Counted from the stretch's first letter, positions 30,418-37,859 are shown. The stretch: 38,552 nt of DNA from a virus (IMGVR_UViG_3300042923_000563:1-38552); one strand, 5' to 3'. A program made the numbers and translations. The notes: a model not told the origin generated them from the sequence alone.

Positions 30418-31811
30418 ACTTCTTTGATTTCCCATTCGGTTCCTTTGCTAATTACAATACGCTTGAATAAAACTTGAATCACGAATTTCCGGTCCTCGTT
30501 TGACATGCGTATCCAGTCATCCTCCAGATTTCTTATACGCTCCGCGATTTCACTTGGAGAAAGGGTAGCAGCGACTTCTTGCGGTTGTATGATGTTCAAC
30601 TCTTGTTGCAACTTCGTCAAGTTTTGGTTAATCTCCTCGATCTTCTTCTTGTAGTCCTCACGTGTGATGATTTTATCGCCAAGATCATCTAATAAATTAC
30701 TCTTCCGATTATCCAGCTTTGCAATCTCACGTTCGATGCGCTTCTTTTCCTTCTCTGCTTGTTTAACTGTATCCTCTGTTGGGGAGGGATTGTACGAACT
30801 TGCTTGGATTACCATGTTTGAAAAAAAGTCAAAAAACAATTTAGCGAACTTCATTTCTGCTATATCCGGTTCTTTACATAGGCCGGCTTTTTTATTGGAG
30901 CACCGATAATTGCAATATCCATACTTGTCCTCTGGCTTACGTGTGTAGGATGCCGTGTAGGACGCTCCACAAGCGCCGCATTTGATAATGGAGCTAAAGG
31001 GGTAGTGGTAACTACTTCGTGACATTTCAAGGCTTCCACGGCGTTTTAACTGCGTCTCAGCCATTCCAAACAACTCGTCCGGTATAACGAGTTCATGATC
31101 GCCTTGACTTAAAATCCCATTCCAAAGATTCTTGCCGGTGTATGTGATGTTTTTCAGGATGCCTTTTATTGTTGAAGCAGCCCATTTAGTTAACTTGGCC
31201 GGGACGTTGTTATCATTCAAATACTTTGCAATTCGCCCGTATCCCCATGACTTATACACATACTGTTGATAAATCCACCGCACCCATTCAGCCTCAGTCG
31301 GATTGATTACGAGTTTGCCATCCACGACATCGTACCCATAGATTGCGCCTAAAGTCACACGCTTTCCCGTAGACGCTTTTTTCGCAAGGGCCATACTAAC
31401 ACGTTCGCCTATACGCTCACGCTCTCTCTGAGCCATCATAAGCCTCATGGTAAACATCATCATGCCATCATAGGATGATGTGTCGATATCTTCAGTAACA
31501 GAAGCGAATTTCACGCCGTATTTGTTGAATAGTGTCTTTACCATCGTTAGACCGTCAATGATGTCCCGGGTCAAACGGTCCGTATGCCAAACAACGATCA
31601 TGTCGAAAGAATGCTTAGGGATCTCGGCTAACATACGTTTTAAGGCTGGACGGTTCATATCCTTTGCGGAGTAACCGTCATCCATGTACGTTTCAACAAA
31701 ATCATAGCCACTCCGTTTGATGTAGGACATGCATTCCTCTTCCTGTTTGTCCAGGGAATAGCCGTCGATTTGGTCATCAGTACTTACTCTTATATATGCT
31801 ACAGCTCTCAT
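30405..31811 (-). CDS. int: Large serine recombinase (phage integrase)
   Basis: 468 residues. The resolvase domain (1-~150) starts YIRVSTDDQ with the nucleophile Ser10, and carries the usual ERERIGERV segment. The recombinase domain follows (~165-260, GYGRIAKYLNDNNVP). A zinc-ribbon region has Cys at CGACG and YRCSNKKAGLC (~285-325). A coiled coil (~345-400) precedes the C-terminus. It integrates by cutting attP and attB with a 2-bp stagger; excision needs a phage directionality factor. Adjacent palindrome at 30239 is the candidate attP. Confidence 0.95.
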   Translation of the reverse strand: MRAVAYIRVSTDDQIDGYSLDKQEEECMSYIKRSGYDFVETYMDDGYSAKDMNRPALKRMLAEIPKHSFDMIVVWHTDRLTRDIIDGLTMVKTLFNKYGVKFASVTEDIDTSSYDGMMMFTMRLMMAQRERERIGERVSMALAKKASTGKRVTLGAIYGYDVVDGKLVINPTEAEWVRWIYQQYVYKSWGYGRIAKYLNDNNVPAKLTKWAASTIKGILKNITYTGKNLWNGILSQGDHELVIPDELFGMAETQLKRRGSLEMSRSSYHYPFSSIIKCGACGASYTASYTRKPEDKYGYCNYRCSNKKAGLCKEPDIAEMKFAKLFFDFFSNMVIQASSYNPSPTEDTVKQAEKEKKRIEREIAKLDNRKSNLLDDLGDKIITREDYKKKIEEINQNLTKLQQELNIIQPQEVAATLSPSEIAERIRNLEDDWIRMSNEDRKFVIQVLFKRIVISKGTEWEIKEVEPA

Positions 31812-31856
31812 ATGTACCTCCGATTCGAAAGTTGTGAGGTAATTTTAGCATGGAGT

Positions 31857-32282
31857 CTAGTTCTTCTTAAATGTCGTTAATACAGATTTTATAATAACCG
31901 TTAAACAGATCATGCCAATTGCTATTAATAACGTGTAATCAAAATGGTAGTAATTGTGGTTTTGATTCTGGTAAGAATTCTGATTTATGTTCTCTTGTAT
32001 ATTTTGTCGAAGTGTAGGCAATTGTTTTTCAGTTTTTTCAATAATATATGTATTGTACTCGGTTTGATCAATCTTTCCATCCTTGTTAACATCAGCTTTT
32101 ATCCGGTCATATTCCACGGTTAACAGTTTAGAATATTCATTACTCTTTTTGGCTTCTTCCAATAGAGAATCAGTAGTCATATACTTGTCGAAATTTATAC
32201 CTGAGCTAAGAGCTTCTCTTTCATCAGCGTATTTACTAACTTCTAAATCTTTTAACCTAACAGGCCCAGTTGTTTCTGACAT
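31857..32282 (-). CDS. EF-hand protein with C-terminal membrane anchor
   Basis: Start at ATG 32282 after GAGGGCG; 141 residues. A canonical EF-hand calcium loop lies at residues 64-75 (D-V-N-K-D-G-K-I-D-Q-T-E, with D64, N66, D68, D72, E75). An Asn/Gln-rich linker (~98-112) leads to a C-terminal hydrophobic helix (~116-134) with a basic end FKKN. It has no signal peptide, so it is probably a tail-anchored protein on the inner membrane face. It sits between integrase and repressor, so it is likely expressed in lysogens. No family recognised. Confidence 0.65.
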   Translation of the reverse strand: MSETTGPVRLKDLEVSKYADEREALSSGINFDKYMTTDSLLEEAKKSNEYSKLLTVEYDRIKADVNKDGKIDQTEYNTYIIEKTEKQLPTLRQNIQENINQNSYQNQNHNYYHFDYTLLIAIGMICLTVIIKSVLTTFKKN

Positions 32283-32502
32283 ATTCGCCCTCATTTCTTA
32301 TACATGCTACTAATCTACCACATCTTACAAATTTCGCTTATTGAAGTTATGTAAACCAGGTCTTGCGTAAAGATCAAGTGTATAGGTCTAACAAGCTATG
32401 TCATATATTGTCTATTTGCGGTATACTGAAAGCACTTTCATGAATTGATTTTAATGAGAACAAATTACACTAGCTAGGGTACACTTCTGGGGGTCAGAGA
32501 CT
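32283..32502. other. 220-bp gap between EF-hand gene and XRE gene
   Basis: No ORF with a ribosome site is seen. It contains a TATACT -10-like sequence near 32435, and GTCAGAG (32493-32499)/CTCTGAC (32506-32512), a 7-bp hairpin covering the stop codon of the minus-strand XRE gene without a T run, perhaps a weak terminator. Confidence 0.5.
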
Positions 32503-32751
32503 TTACTCTGACTTCGATTGCCGCCTCTTTTTACGGGAAGGTGTATAAGTCCAATCATATAACTCCTCTATCGGTACCTTAAGGGCTTCAGAAAAAGCTT
32601 TAGCTGTTCCAAGCGTCATTTTCTTTCGGTCATGAGAGTAGTCTGACACCTCTTGAACAGTCATTTCGACTTTATCTGCAAGTTCGGTAGGAGTTATTTT
32701 TTTGGTACGCATCCAGTAAGTGAGGCGGCATTTCCCAGGATTGAATCCCAT
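32503..32751 (-). CDS. XRE-family regulator (82 aa)
   Basis: Start at ATG 32751 after AAGAGGTGG. The helix-turn-helix spans ~16-72 (ITPTELADKVEMTVQEVSDYS; TLGTAKAFSEALKVP). The C-terminus is basic (RKKRRQSK). It is transcribed away from the LexA-box ORF and lies beyond the repressor of switch 2. It may be an additional regulator of lysogeny or of the integrase side. Confidence 0.7.
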   Translation of the reverse strand: MGFNPGKCRLTYWMRTKKITPTELADKVEMTVQEVSDYSHDRKKMTLGTAKAFSEALKVPIEELYDWTYTPSRKKRRQSKSE

Positions 32752-32783
32752 AGCCACCTCTTAAATTTTTTTTGCTCAAATAT

Positions 32784-32821
32784 CGAACATACGTTCCAAT
32801 TCTTATCTTTCATGGTACAAT
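32784..32821 (+). promoter_or_regulatory. LexA box over a promoter
   Basis: CGAACATACGTTC (32784-32796) fits the Gram-positive LexA/DinR consensus GAAC-4-GTTC perfectly. The extended -10 TGG-TACAAT ends at 32821, which puts the box over the -35. Transcription towards 32858 should be released by DNA damage. Confidence 0.8.
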
Positions 32822-32857
32822 AGAATTCCATCACTTAACATGCGGAGGATAAATAAT

Positions 32858-33007
32858 ATGATAGAAATGATTCATTATGAAGTTTTTGAAACGTTCATTG
32901 AAAATGCAGAGAATTCACAAAAAATAGCGCTTTTGAAGCAAATAGAATTACTTAACGATCCTATCTTCGATGACCTAGTAAAGTCATTACATATTTTTCT
33001 CCGATAG
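32858..33007 (+). CDS. SOS-controlled 49-aa protein, candidate antirepressor
   Basis: ATG after CGGAGGAT, downstream of the LexA box. The product is helical and acidic (YEVFETFIENAENSQ, IELLNDPIFDDLVKSL). Its last 21 bases overlap, tail to tail, the end of the repressor gene 32987-33289. Small LexA-controlled antirepressors next to phage repressors are known (for instance Tum-type proteins), but this sequence is not recognised. Function is inferred from control and position. Confidence 0.6.
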   Translation: MIEMIHYEVFETFIENAENSQKIALLKQIELLNDPIFDDLVKSLHIFLR

Positions 33008-33289
33008 AGCTTTTATCATGTCGTCAACAATCTTTCTTTTATCTGATGGCAATCGGCTATAATCATCCATTACAGCGTTCTTAACGGGGTCACCAGTAGA
33101 TGATCCAAGCAGGTAATCTACTGTCTTATCATAAAAATCAGCTATTTTCTTTGCTGTTTCAAAATCAGGTTCCCTCTTCCCATTCTCATAATTGGAATAA
33201 GTACTTCGTACCATACCGAGTCGTTTAGCAGCCTCCTCCTGAGTCAATCCTTTATCTTTCCTCAATCTTTTAATCCTATCACCTACCAC
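32987..33289 (-). CDS. CI-like repressor 2 (XRE)
   Basis: 100 residues, ATG after AAGGAGGATT. The helix-turn-helix (LTQEEAAKRLGMVRSTYSNYENGKR) at ~15-45 is followed by a short helical C-terminus, the size of ImmR-like compact repressors. Divergent from the Cro-like gene at 33454 across GATTC-N5-GAATC operators. No peptidase domain, so induction probably needs an antirepressor or ImmA-like protease; the SOS ORF alongside is the candidate. Confidence 0.8.
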   Translation of the reverse strand: MVGDRIKRLRKDKGLTQEEAAKRLGMVRSTYSNYENGKREPDFETAKKIADFYDKTVDYLLGSSTGDPVKNAVMDDYSRLPSDKRKIVDDMIKALSEKNM

Positions 33290-33319
33290 TTTAAATCCTC
33301 CTTATCAATTCATTAGTTG

Positions 33320-33406
33320 ATTATAACGCTTCGATATGAAACACTAAACATTTGATTCGATATGAATAAAATATGTATTGACAGATTCGATATGAATCAT
33401 TAATAT
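33320..33406. promoter_or_regulatory. Switch 2: promoters and three operators
   Basis: Three related sites (GCTTCGATATGAAAC at 33328-33342, GATTCGATATGAATA at 33354-33368, GATTCGATATGAATC at 33384-33398). The rightward promoter TTGACA (33378-33383), 17 bp, TAATAT (33401-33406) holds the third operator in its spacer. The leftward promoter uses TATAAT preceded by TTTAGT, 17 bp apart, with the first operator in the spacer. Confidence 0.8.
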
Positions 33407-33453
33407 TAAGGTATTGAATGTTTCATAACGAATCAAAGAAACGAGGTGATAAC

Positions 33454-33675
33454 ATGAAAGAACGTCTTTGGTTAATTGAATTACGCGGAAATTTAACACA
33501 AGTACAGGTAGCTCAATTATCCGGCATTAGCCGGAGTGCGTACTCGAACATCGAACGCGGAAGAGGGCTAAGTGTAAAGCTAGCAAAAAAAATTGCTTCA
33601 GCTTTGCATTTCGATTGGAAGATTTTTTTTGAAGAAAAAAGATTCGTTACGAATCAAAATAACATATCTGCTTAG
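33454..33675 (+). CDS. Cro-like XRE regulator 2
   Basis: The ATG at 33454 follows ACGAGGTGAT; the frame opens upstream in the operator region. 73 residues, essentially one helix-turn-helix (TQVQVAQLSGISRSAYSNIERGR). A further perfect operator, GATTCGTTACGAATC (33641-33655), lies within its own 3' coding region, perhaps for roadblock or looping control. Confidence 0.75.
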   Translation: MKERLWLIELRGNLTQVQVAQLSGISRSAYSNIERGRGLSVKLAKKIASALHFDWKIFFEEKRFVTNQNNISA

Positions 33676-33705
33676 CATTCGACTAGCAGAGAGGAGCCTA
33701 ACCCA

Positions 33706-33837
33706 ATGAAAAGAGTCATCGACATAACGGAGAATTTAAAAGCCAACCATCACCAACTGTCCGCGATCTTTAACCGAGTTGACCAAGCGAAACGCGAAGC
33801 AGATCAAAAAGAAAAGGATAAGAAGCAAGGAGCCTAA
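33706..33837 (+). CDS. Small helical protein (43 aa)
   Basis: ATG after GAGAGGAGCC. Very charged, helical (VDQAKREADQKEKDKKQ). No family recognised. First early-operon gene after the Cro-like gene. Confidence 0.55.
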   Translation: MKRVIDITENLKANHHQLSAIFNRVDQAKREADQKEKDKKQGA

Positions 33838-33882
33838 CAAGGATAGCATGGGATCGTAATAATGACCAAGAGTCACAATATA

Positions 33883-33922
33883 TACGGCCTCCACTGCGTT
33901 GGGTGATTCGGTCGAACCGATG
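33883..33922 (-). repeat. Dispersed ESTE-tail repeat, copy D (inverted)
   Basis: On the plus strand TACGGCCTCCACTGCGTTGGG, then GATTCGGTCGAACCGATGAG. Inverted relative to copy E at the other end of the gene at 33938; the pair flanks that gene. It is followed by GAAAGGAC, the gene's ribosome site. Confidence 0.8.
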
Positions 33923-33937
33923 AGAAAGGACGAAAAC

Positions 33938-34162
33938 ATGAGAGAACAAGAAGATATCTGCTGTACATGCAAGAAAGATGTGGCTTTTGGATGTCGCACA
34001 TCGATCAAGGAAAAAGATGTTGTAAAAGTAATCGGAGTTGTTGGTTGCAGGCAATACGAAGTAGACGCGAAAAAATCCCAGTATTACGGACCTTGGCATA
34101 TGCCAAATTATTTGCCGGAGGCCCCCGAATCGACCGAACACGCCCAAGCCGAAGGAAGGTAG
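33938..34162 (+). CDS. Cys-pair protein with ESTE-type tail (74 aa)
   Basis: ATG at 33938 after GAAAGGACG. C-C-T-C at residues 8-11 and single Cys at ~19 and ~44 make a possible zinc site. The tail, E-A-P-E-S-T-E-H-A-Q-A-E-G, is encoded by repeat copy E. The gene lies exactly between inverted copies D and E. Function unknown. Confidence 0.6.
   Translation: MREQEDICCTCKKDVAFGCRTSIKEKDVVKVIGVVGCRQYEVDAKKSQYYGPWHMPNYLPEAPESTEHAQAEGR
34125..34157 (+). repeat. Dispersed ESTE-tail repeat, copy E
   Basis: CCGAATCGACCGAACACG, then CCCAAGCCGAAGGA. It encodes the tail of the preceding gene and ends in GAAGGAAGG, which serves as ribosome site for the GTG at 34167. Confidence 0.8.
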
Positions 34163-34166
34163 AATC

Positions 34167-34298
34167 GTGAACCCCCACGAACGCATACGCCAACTAGAAG
34201 CCGAAGTCGCGCAATACCAAGCCATGGAGCAATACCTATACGCAAGAATAAGCAAATTGGAGGATGAAGCATGCGCCAAGAGATTGATAACCAAATGA
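34167..34298 (+). CDS. Small coiled-coil protein (43 aa)
   Basis: GTG 8 bases after GAAGGAAGG from repeat copy E. Helical (RIRQLEAEVAQYQAMEQY). Overlaps the next gene. No family recognised. Confidence 0.5.
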   Translation: MNPHERIRQLEAEVAQYQAMEQYLYARISKLEDEACAKRLITK

Positions 34299-34426
34299 CG
34301 AGAGCAGAAACGGAGCCGTCAAGCCTAGCGTGGCAAGAAGTGCTGATGAGCTATCACAAGCCAGCGATGGATATGAAGCGATTCCGCAAACTATGGAACG
34401 ACAGAGTAAGGGAGGAAGCGAAATGA
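34271..34426 (+). CDS. Hypothetical small protein (51 aa)
   Basis: ATG after TTGGAGGATGAAGC, inside the preceding gene in another frame. Ends with a basic helix (RFRKLWNDRVREEAK). Its TGA overlaps the ATG of the next gene. No family recognised. Confidence 0.5.
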   Translation: MRQEIDNQMTRAETEPSSLAWQEVLMSYHKPAMDMKRFRKLWNDRVREEAK

Positions 34427-34791
34427 GTGAAAAGGTAACGTTGCCCCGTGAAGTCGCAGAAGCGATTGATCACATAAAACACATGGGTTTGCACAATATC
34501 ATCGAATGCGTAGTAAACATGCAATATTTTGATGAAAACACCACACCTAAACTTCCCTTCATTCGGAATTACTTCAAAAGTGACTGGAGATTGTTAGCTG
34601 AAGCTTTGATATACGGCTATGAAGCGGAGCAGACACCTGAGGATAAGGTGAGAATTACTTTTGATCATGTGCTTGGTCAAATTGAAAAGTTGGGAGATCA
34701 TCCGCAAGCTGAACACTGGAAAGGCATGAAAACTGGAATAATCGTCACTCTTGCGAGTCTCAACATAAAAATCAGCGGGGTGAACCAATAA
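34423..34791 (+). CDS. Conserved-type small phage protein (122 aa)
   Basis: The start at ATG 34423 follows AAGGGAGGAAG and overlaps the previous stop. Helical, with an aromatic core (NYFKSDWRLLAEALIYGYEAE; HWKGMKTGIIVTLASLNIKI). Looks like the small unnamed proteins of Bacillales phage early regions; no family assigned. It abuts the next gene (TAATG). Confidence 0.6.
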   Translation: MSEKVTLPREVAEAIDHIKHMGLHNIIECVVNMQYFDENTTPKLPFIRNYFKSDWRLLAEALIYGYEAEQTPEDKVRITFDHVLGQIEKLGDHPQAEHWKGMKTGIIVTLASLNIKISGVNQ

Positions 34792-35159
34792 TGATCCACA
34801 AACTATGGAATCACCTACAAATCGACCAAGTCCAACGCTTTTTCGACGATCAGCCCGACTCGATCCTATCCTGCGTGTTTGCAGCGCTCGACAACGAACT
34901 ACGATGGTCCGAACAACCACCGTTCAAAGAATACCTCTGGCACTACGAACACGCCGATTTGACGATGCTGGGCTGGCTGAGCGTGTTTGAGCTAAAGGAT
35001 GGATATTCTGACGAAGCCAATGACGAGCTGCGACTATTGTTTATCGAAGCTGCTACGAATCATCTCGAACTATCGACGGAGCAGGAACAAAGCGTTGTGG
35101 TCAGGCAATGGGAATTTGAGCATAACCAAATGATTGAATTGGAGGCGAAGTCAGCGTGA
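34791..35159 (+). CDS. Hypothetical acidic protein (122 aa)
   Basis: One-base overlap with the preceding stop (TAATG). Helical and acidic, with many Trp and Leu (LWHYEHADLTMLGWLSVFEL). No domain recognised. Its stop overlaps the GTG of the next gene. Confidence 0.6.
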   Translation: MIHKLWNHLQIDQVQRFFDDQPDSILSCVFAALDNELRWSEQPPFKEYLWHYEHADLTMLGWLSVFELKDGYSDEANDELRLLFIEAATNHLELSTEQEQSVVVRQWEFEHNQMIELEAKSA

Positions 35160-35308
35160 TCAACCAAGACACACTAAACAATCAACTACGAGCAGCCGCA
35201 AAAGTCGCCTATGAATCCGGTTACAAGCATGCCTTCCGTGTCTGCATTAAATTAAGACAAGCCCGATTAAAAAACACCCCTGCAGCGACAACTGCAAAAG
35301 GTGTATAG
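35156..35308 (+). CDS. Small basic protein (50 aa)
   Basis: GTG overlaps the preceding TGA (GTGA), with TTGGAGGCG upstream. Basic helix in the middle (YKHAFRVCIKLRQARLKN). Its 3' end lies in an ACACC/GGTGT hairpin. No family recognised. Confidence 0.5.
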   Translation: MINQDTLNNQLRAAAKVAYESGYKHAFRVCIKLRQARLKNTPAATTAKGV

Positions 35309-35358
35309 GAAAACAAAAAGTTGTAGTAATCATACCATACCTAGGAGGAGTGAGCTAG

Positions 35359-35850
35359 ATGAGTACTGATTTTAAATTGTACGAGCTGTCGGATGTTATG
35401 AATCAAGTGGCTCAAATGATAGAGGACGGCGTAGAAGGGTTAGAAGATGCGCTAGAGTCCATAGAGTATTCGTTCCAGGACAAAGCCGAATCCATCATCA
35501 AGCTATGGCGTAGCAAGCTGGCTGAACGGGACATCATCAAGTCGGAGATTCATCGGCTGCAGCAAAGGGCTGACAAGCTGGATAAGGACGCGAATTGGCT
35601 GCACGGCTACGTAGAACGCGAGATGTTGAACGCTAACATTACAGAGATCAAGTCACCGCTATTCAAGATTGCTTTGGGGCTCAATCCTGAACGTGTTGAG
35701 GTGCTAAATCAATCAATTATACCGGATCAATACTTACGCTCTAACATCACTATTGCTGCGGACAAAGTGGCGATCAAGGAAGCAATCAAGAACGGCGAAT
35801 CGGTACCCGGGTGCGAGTTAAGGCAAGATTTGAAACTAAAAATACGTTGA
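35359..35850 (+). CDS. Siphovirus Gp157-like protein
   Basis: 163 residues after TAGGAGGAGTG. The N-terminal LYELSDVMNQVAQMI, central KAESIIKLWRSKLAERD, KLDKDANWLHGYVEREM and the C-terminal IKSPLFKIALG match the Gp157 family of Gram-positive phages. These proteins are encoded before Sak4-like ATPases; in Streptococcus one was linked to phage resistance, mechanism unclear. Here it precedes the ATPase gene. Confidence 0.75.
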   Translation: MSTDFKLYELSDVMNQVAQMIEDGVEGLEDALESIEYSFQDKAESIIKLWRSKLAERDIIKSEIHRLQQRADKLDKDANWLHGYVEREMLNANITEIKSPLFKIALGLNPERVEVLNQSIIPDQYLRSNITIAADKVAIKEAIKNGESVPGCELRQDLKLKIR

Positions 35851-35864
35851 GGAGCGTGACCACT

Positions 35865-36779
35865 ATGCAGATCAGAAAAGCAGAACGGAAGGTTTCGAAA
35901 GCGCGTGTGGCATTAGCTGGACCGAGCGGATCAGGCAAGACGTTATCAGCTTTACTCATCGCCTTAGGTATCACAGAGGACATTGACAAGATTGGGTTGA
36001 TCGATACCGAAAACCGAAGCGCTGACCTCTATGCAGATACGCTTAAGGCAGGGATTCATATCGGACAATTTGCCAAACTCGATCTAGAAGCCCCTTATAC
36101 GACTGAGCGTTACATTGAAGCAATCAAGGCTTTCGAAGCGCATGGTGTGGACGTCATTATCATAGATTCACTTTCACATGCATGGGCTGGAGAAGGCGGT
36201 TTGTTGGAACAAGTGGACAACGCCGGCGGAAGTGGAAATAAATTCGCAGCATGGGGAAAGATTACGCCAAAGCAAAACAAATTCGTGGAGTCCATCCTTA
36301 AGTCGAAGTGTCATATCATCGTGACCCTGAGATCCAAAACTGAATATGTCCTTGTTGATAACGACAAGGGCAAGAAAGAACCTCAAAAGGTAGGGATGGC
36401 ACCGATCCAACGGGACGGTTTGGAGTATGAGTTCACGACGATGCTGGACCTTAACGCTGAGCACACCGCTACAAGCTCCAAGGACCGCACAGGGCTGTTT
36501 GAGGGGCAATACTTTAAGATTACCACGGATGTCGGGAAAAGGCTCTCAGAATGGCTTGAGAACGGTGTAGAAATCATAAAACCCGTGACGGTGATGGCAA
36601 TCAATACCAAGTGGATTGAGCTGGGATTGAAACCCGAAGCTATAGATGCACAAACCCAAAAACTCTTCGGTGATGCGCTGCATGCCTTAACCGAACCGAA
36701 AGCACAAGAGTTCTTGGCTAAGTTGAACGAATCAATCAAAGCGAAGCAGCAACAAGCACCGGCTGCAGAAGGAGCTTAA
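35865..36779 (+). CDS. Sak4-like recombination ATPase
   Basis: The ATG at 35865 follows TTGAGGAGCG; the open frame starts further upstream within the Gp157-like gene. 304 residues. Walker A GPSGSGKT at 19-26, Walker B VIIIDS at 97-102 and a RecA-like core. Phage AAA proteins between Gp157 and SSB are Sak4-type, which act with SSB in homologous annealing and recombination. The C-terminal ~70 residues are a separate helical region. Confidence 0.75.
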   Translation: MQIRKAERKVSKARVALAGPSGSGKTLSALLIALGITEDIDKIGLIDTENRSADLYADTLKAGIHIGQFAKLDLEAPYTTERYIEAIKAFEAHGVDVIIIDSLSHAWAGEGGLLEQVDNAGGSGNKFAAWGKITPKQNKFVESILKSKCHIIVTLRSKTEYVLVDNDKGKKEPQKVGMAPIQRDGLEYEFTTMLDLNAEHTATSSKDRTGLFEGQYFKITTDVGKRLSEWLENGVEIIKPVTVMAINTKWIELGLKPEAIDAQTQKLFGDALHALTEPKAQEFLAKLNESIKAKQQQAPAAEGA

Positions 36780-36782
36780 TCC

Positions 36783-37196
36783 ATGCTAAATCGAGTCATC
36801 TTGATAGGACGCCTCACACGCGATCCGGATTTACGGTATACCCCCTCAGGGGTAGCCGTCAATCAATTCACATTAGCCGTTGATCGGCCTGTTGCGAGTG
36901 GTCGCGATAAGGAAACGGACTTCATAAACATCGTCACCTGGAGAAAGTTAGCGGAGGTATGCGCCAATTACCTACGAAAAGGCAGACTAACCGCCGTGGA
37001 AGGTCGCCTACAGATACGACATTACGATAACAACGAGGGTAAACGGGTCTACGTCACCGAGATCATCGCGGAGAATGTGCGGTTCTTGGAGCACGGCGAG
37101 GTCGGGCAGAACCTAGAGAGGCAGCAGCAGCCTGAATCAAGCACTTATACCGAGGATAAGCCGATCGACATCAGTGACGATGATCTTCCGTTCTAA
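36783..37196 (+). CDS. ssb: Single-stranded DNA-binding protein
   Basis: 137 residues. An OB fold beginning [19 protein letters not shown], with the conserved [14 protein letters not shown] strand and [14 protein letters not shown], then a short linker and the acidic tip DDDLPF that recruits partner proteins. It protects single-stranded phage DNA and pairs with the ATPase upstream. It starts four bases after the ATPase stop; the ribosome site AAGGAGC is inside that gene's end. Confidence 0.95.
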   Translation: MLNRVILIGRLTRDPDLRYTPSGVAVNQFTLAVDRPVASGRDKETDFINIVTWRKLAEVCANYLRKGRLTAVEGRLQIRHYDNNEGKRVYVTEIIAENVRFLEHGEVGQNLERQQQPESSTYTEDKPIDISDDDLPF

Positions 37197-37208
37197 GGAG
37201 GGTAACCC

Positions 37209-37535
37209 ATGAGTCTCGCCAACCAGCCAGTAAGGGAATACACCAAAAAGCAGCAGCTCCATAAGGTGCGTATCAAGCTCACCCAGCGACAAATGGGAGA
37301 GATAAGCAATAAGGTTGACGGCCAGCTAAAGGAGCGCTCAGGAAACGTGTGTGAGCTTCAGAGGAAGTGCAGAGGAGCAGAGGCTATCCAGCGAGCGCAT
37401 ATAACCGGAAGGAAGCAGATTGACCACAAGACAACTGTGAACGATCTGCTCCACGTCTGCGTTGATTGTCATAAATGGTTGGATGAAACCGTAGAGGGAA
37501 TTAAATATAAGCGACTATTGGAGGAAGCCAAATGA
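37209..37535 (+). CDS. HNH-type nuclease-like protein
   Basis: 108 residues after AAGGAGGGTAACC. The N-terminus is basic (MSLANQPVREYTKKQQ). The C-terminal half has Cys in VCELQRKC, then AHITGRKQIDH, and C-V-D-C-H-K-W, a spacing like HNH nucleases with zinc-binding Cys pairs. Possible role in recombination or packaging. It overlaps the next gene by four bases. Confidence 0.65.
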   Translation: MSLANQPVREYTKKQQLHKVRIKLTQRQMGEISNKVDGQLKERSGNVCELQRKCRGAEAIQRAHITGRKQIDHKTTVNDLLHVCVDCHKWLDETVEGIKYKRLLEEAK

Positions 37536-37798
37536 AAGTTCAAATCGAAGGAAACCTATACATCGAATCAGACGCCTTACAGTTCATCATAAAAGAGTAT
37601 ACAGGCAAGGTCAGCACGGACAAAGAGGGTAAAGAAACGGAACTCTATAACATCCATGGGTATTATACCAACGTCCAATCCTGCATTAAGCGACTGGTGA
37701 CCATGAAGATCAAAGAATCGACCGCCTCCACGCTCTCAGAGCTGCTAGAGGACGTGAAACGGATTGAGCAATACATTGAGTCTAAAGTGACGGTATAA
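37532..37798 (+). CDS. Conserved phage protein (88 aa)
   Basis: Four-base overlap with the HNH-like gene. The pattern YIESDALQFIIKEYTGK, GYYTNVQSCIKRL and STASTLSELLEDVKRIEQYI is familiar from many Gram-positive phage genomes as an unnamed family. Function unknown; lies in the replication/recombination operon. Confidence 0.65.
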   Translation: MKVQIEGNLYIESDALQFIIKEYTGKVSTDKEGKETELYNIHGYYTNVQSCIKRLVTMKIKESTASTLSELLEDVKRIEQYIESKVTV

Positions 37799-37803
37799 AG
37801 CCT

Positions 37804-37842
37804 GATACGGCCTCGCAAGGCTTAGCGGATTCGGTCGATTCG
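37804..37842 (-). repeat. Dispersed ESTE-tail repeat, copy F (inverted)
   Basis: GATACGGCCTCGCAAGGCTTA then GCGGATTCGGTCGATTCGA on the plus strand. Inverted relative to copy G; TTCGGTCGATTCGA pairs with TCGATTCGACCGAA of copy G with a single mismatch. The ribosome site GAAAGGAC of the next gene follows. Confidence 0.85.
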
Positions 37843-37859
37843 AAGAAAGGACCAAACAA

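Noticed and set aside
33770-34294. Long minus-strand frame of 174 codons
   Set aside because: It runs through repeats D and E and opposite two plus-strand genes with ribosome sites; it has no ribosome site and its composition is that of a shadow frame. Its tail similarity is due to copy D.
37705-37735. A further copy of the dispersed repeat in the 88-aa gene (GAATCGACCGCCTCCACG)
   Set aside because: Only ten bases match the core; the STASTLSELL protein sequence is a normal part of that gene's family, so the match is coincidental.
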